Source of the DNA: Rhodospirillales bacterium
Lineage (GTDB): Bacteria > Pseudomonadota > Alphaproteobacteria > Rhodospirillales > JAOUPW01
Assembly (NCBI GenBank): GCA_029879665.1
Contig: JAOUPW010000079.1
Span: forward strand, 1-7,401
Direction: 5' to 3'
DNA: 7,401 nt
Shown here in pieces: positions 5,279-7,401 of the stretch. A model generated the notes under the pieces. The model saw only the letters and a list, made by a program, of their open reading frames with translations, was not told where the DNA came from and did no database searches. A program made the translations under genes and the position numbers. The stretch's first letter is position 1; every line of letters begins with the position of its first letter.

Positions 5279-7401
5279 ATGCCCGATGACGCGGCCAAGC
5301 TGAAAAAACCAGAAAAGCCGGAAAAGGAAGACAAGCGGGTTCCGACCTACTGTTACCAATGCGTTGCCGGCCCGGACTTCCTCACCGTCCGCGTCGAAGA
5401 CGGAGTGGCAACCGAAGTCGAGCCCTTCTTCGATGCCCGCGAAGTACATCCTGGAAAGGGGCGGCCCTGCGTCAAGGCTTATGGCTTGGTGCAAAAGACT
5501 TACAATCCCAACCGGATATTGAGACCCATGAAGCGAACCAACCCGAACAAGGGCCGGAGCGAGGATCCGGGGTTCGTGCCGATCTCATGGGATGAAGCGC
5601 TGGATCTGGTGGCTGCCAAGCTGAAAGCGGTTCAGGATTCAGGCCTTACGGACGCCAGCGGCTTTCCCCGCGTCGCCGCCAGCTTCGGCGGCGGCGGAAC
5701 CCCGACATCTTATATGGGGGCATTTCCGGCGTTCTTGTCCGCTTGGAAGGTGATCGACTTTTCCTTCGGTTCCGGACAGGGGGTCAAGTGTACCCACTCC
5801 GAACATCTCTATGGCGAGCTTTGGCACCGCGCGTTCACTGTCGCACCCGACACGCCCAACTGCGAATACATTATTTCCTTCGGCAGTAATGTCGAAGCTT
5901 CTGGCGGTGTTTGCGGCGTTACCCGTCATGCCGACGCCCGCGCCCGTGGCATCAAACGGGTTCAGGTGGAGCCGCATTTGTCCATTACCGGGGCATGTTC
6001 GGCGGAATGGATTCCGATCAAGCCCAAGACCGACCCGGCCTTCATGTTTGCCATGATCCATGTGTTGGTGCTTGAACACGGAAACGAACTTGATTTGCCG
6101 TTTTTAAAAAACCGCACTGCGTCGTCTTACCTGGTCGGGCCGAATGGCTATTATCTGCGCGATGCCGACAACCTCAAGCCGTTGGTCTGGGATGGGAACA
6201 TCAGCGCCGCCGTGGCCTTTGATGCCCTCGGGGCGGAACCATCTTTGCAAGGAACCTATCGGGTAAATGGCATCGAAGTCGGGCCGGATGAGGAAACCTG
6301 GAGTCACAACCTGGTCGAGGTCCGGCCGGCTCATCAGGTCCTGGTAGATCACGTTACCGCATATACACCGGAATGGGCGGCAGATATCTGCGGGGTCGAG
6401 GCGGCTACCATCCGACGGGTGACAGAAGAATACCTCAAGCACGCCCGCATTGGCGAAACCATGGAGGTGGGCGGTCGCGTTCTGCCTTTCCGCCCGGTCG
6501 CCATTGACTTGGGTAAGACCGTCAACAACGGTTGGGGAGGCTATGAATGTTGCTGGGCGCGTACCTTGCTGGCTTGTCTGGTCGGTGCGTTGGAAGTGCC
6601 GGGGGGCACGTTGGGAACCACGGTGCGAATCAACCGTCCGGCGACCTCGCGCCAAGCCTCAGTGGTGCCGGGGCCGGACGGTTTCATGGATTATCCCTGG
6701 AACCCCACCGACAAGGAAACCTGGCGCTCGAGGCCTCAGGTGCGCAACGCCCACTCGACACTGGTGCCGCTGGTCGCCAACTCTCCCTGGAGTCAGGCCT
6801 TGGGCCCGACCCATTTTGCCTGGATGACGCAGAAGCACCCCAAGGATCACTTCCCCAAGCCGACGGCGCCGGACGTCTGGTTCGTTTACCGCACCAACCC
6901 GTCTATTTCATTCTGGGATACCGACGGCGTGCAGGAGGTAATGTCCACTTTCCCCTTCACCGTTTGTTTTGCCTACACCCTAGATGAAACCAATCATTAC
7001 GCCGATGTGTTGCTGCCCGAATGCACTGACCTGGAAAGTCTGCAGCTTATCAGCGTCGGCGGCACCAAGTATGTGGAACAATATTGGGACCATCAGGGTT
7101 ACGCCCTGCGTCAACCGGTGTGCGAACCGGCGGGCGAGGCCCGGGACTTCACCTGGATTTCCCAGGAACTAGCCAAACGCACTAACTTGCTGATGGAATT
7201 CAACGAAGCCGTCAACCGGGGCGCCGCCGGCGTGCGTCTTAAGGGAGAGGGTTATGATTTTTCCTTAGTCGCGGATAAGAGCCATTCAGTCGAGGATATC
7301 TGGGACGCCTGCTGCCGCGCCGCTTCGGCCGAGATTACCGGCGGTAAGGAAACCGACGGGCTGAACTATTATAAAGAGCATGGCTTCCGGCTCGGCCCCT
7401 T
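5279..7401 (+). CDS. Molybdopterin oxidoreductase, DMSO reductase family, large subunit (partial, C-terminus off window)
   Basis: The frame stays open for 707 codons to the window edge. After a Lys/Glu/Pro-rich head (5-20), CYQC (25-28) and GRPCVKAYG (61-69) form the N-terminal iron-sulfur domain. The four-Cys pattern C-x2-C-x3-C-x(n)-C is incomplete: the usual third position is Pro32 followed by Asp33. RPMKRTNP and PGFVPISWDEALD (97-109) are hallmark bis-MGD oxidoreductase segments. CEYIISFGSNVEASGG (195-210), VQVEPHLSITGACSAEWIPIKPKTDPAFMF (228-257), EVPGGTLGTTVR (439-450), DVWFVYRTNPS (532-542) and HYADVLLPECTDLES (573-587) follow in the expected order. Cys171 is a candidate Mo ligand by position. 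The C-terminal dinucleotide-binding domain is expected beyond the edge. There is no Tat or Sec signal, so it should be cytoplasmic. The substrate and partner subunits are not identifiable; a downstream iron-sulfur electron-transfer subunit is common in this family. Confidence 0.93.
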   Translation, partial: MPDDAAKLKKPEKPEKEDKRVPTYCYQCVAGPDFLTVRVEDGVATEVEPFFDAREVHPGKGRPCVKAYGLVQKTYNPNRILRPMKRTNPNKGRSEDPGFVPISWDEALDLVAAKLKAVQDSGLTDASGFPRVAASFGGGGTPTSYMGAFPAFLSAWKVIDFSFGSGQGVKCTHSEHLYGELWHRAFTVAPDTPNCEYIISFGSNVEASGGVCGVTRHADARARGIKRVQVEPHLSITGACSAEWIPIKPKTDPAFMFAMIHVLVLEHGNELDLPFLKNRTASSYLVGPNGYYLRDADNLKPLVWDGNISAAVAFDALGAEPSLQGTYRVNGIEVGPDEETWSHNLVEVRPAHQVLVDHVTAYTPEWAADICGVEAATIRRVTEEYLKHARIGETMEVGGRVLPFRPVAIDLGKTVNNGWGGYECCWARTLLACLVGALEVPGGTLGTTVRINRPATSRQASVVPGPDGFMDYPWNPTDKETWRSRPQVRNAHSTLVPLVANSPWSQALGPTHFAWMTQKHPKDHFPKPTAPDVWFVYRTNPSISFWDTDGVQEVMSTFPFTVCFAYTLDETNHYADVLLPECTDLESLQLISVGGTKYVEQYWDHQGYALRQPVCEPAGEARDFTWISQELAKRTNLLMEFNEAVNRGAAGVRLKGEGYDFSLVADKSHSVEDIWDACCRAASAEITGGKETDGLNYYKEHGFRLGP

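Noticed and set aside
6101..6112. Slippery-looking run TTTTTAAAAAAC in the oxidoreductase gene, with T-TTA-AAA and A-AAA-AAC in the reading frame
   Set aside because: A -1 shift would hit a stop after about 37 codons in a non-homologous peptide, no stimulatory structure was evident, and the zero frame continues with conserved motifs, so it is read as ordinary Phe-Leu-Lys-Asn.
5639..6655. Long minus-strand open frames (146 and 183 codons)
   Set aside because: They are shadows of the molybdopterin oxidoreductase, produced by GC-biased third positions.

Overview
The window looks like a chromosomal stretch from an alphaproteobacterium, perhaps a marine or Rhodospirillales-like heterotroph. This is inferred from the moderately high GC content, codon use, a TAXI-type TRAP transporter, an ACMSD-like amidohydrolase and the style of the molybdopterin oxidoreductase. 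No rRNA, tRNA, IS element, phage gene or CRISPR array is visible. Six protein genes fill almost the whole window, and the two at the edges are cut off.

Left block (1-3712): a metal-dependent amidohydrolase of the amidohydrolase-2/ACMSD superfamily (minus strand, start at 606, C-terminus off the left edge) is divergent from a two-gene transport unit. That unit encodes a periplasmic TAXI-family substrate-binding protein (793-1758) and a fused 4TM/12TM TRAP permease (1778-3712). The 186-bp AT-rich divergent region carries a weak promoter candidate, a 5+5 bp dyad and a small tandem repeat. The simplest reading is a module that imports a small organic acid and processes it in the cytoplasm. The substrate cannot be read from the sequence.

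Middle (3709-4686, minus): an HtrA/DegP-shaped protein (degenerate trypsin-like domain plus one PDZ domain) with no signal peptide. All three catalytic positions are replaced (His to Tyr, Asp to Gly, Ser to Trp), so it should be a pseudoprotease. It converges on the TRAP permease gene, and the two stop codons overlap in a single TTAA.

Right block (4856-7401, plus, divergent from the pseudoprotease): a FlK-like hotdog acyl-CoA thioesterase with the Thr/Glu/His triad at exactly FlK spacing. Three bases later comes the start of a large cytoplasmic DMSO-reductase-family molybdopterin oxidoreductase, which runs off the right edge. Its N-terminal iron-sulfur motif keeps three cysteines, but the usual third one is absent. 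The thioesterase/oxidoreductase pairing suggests action on a CoA-linked or organic acid substrate. That link, and any link to the pseudoprotease, is inference.
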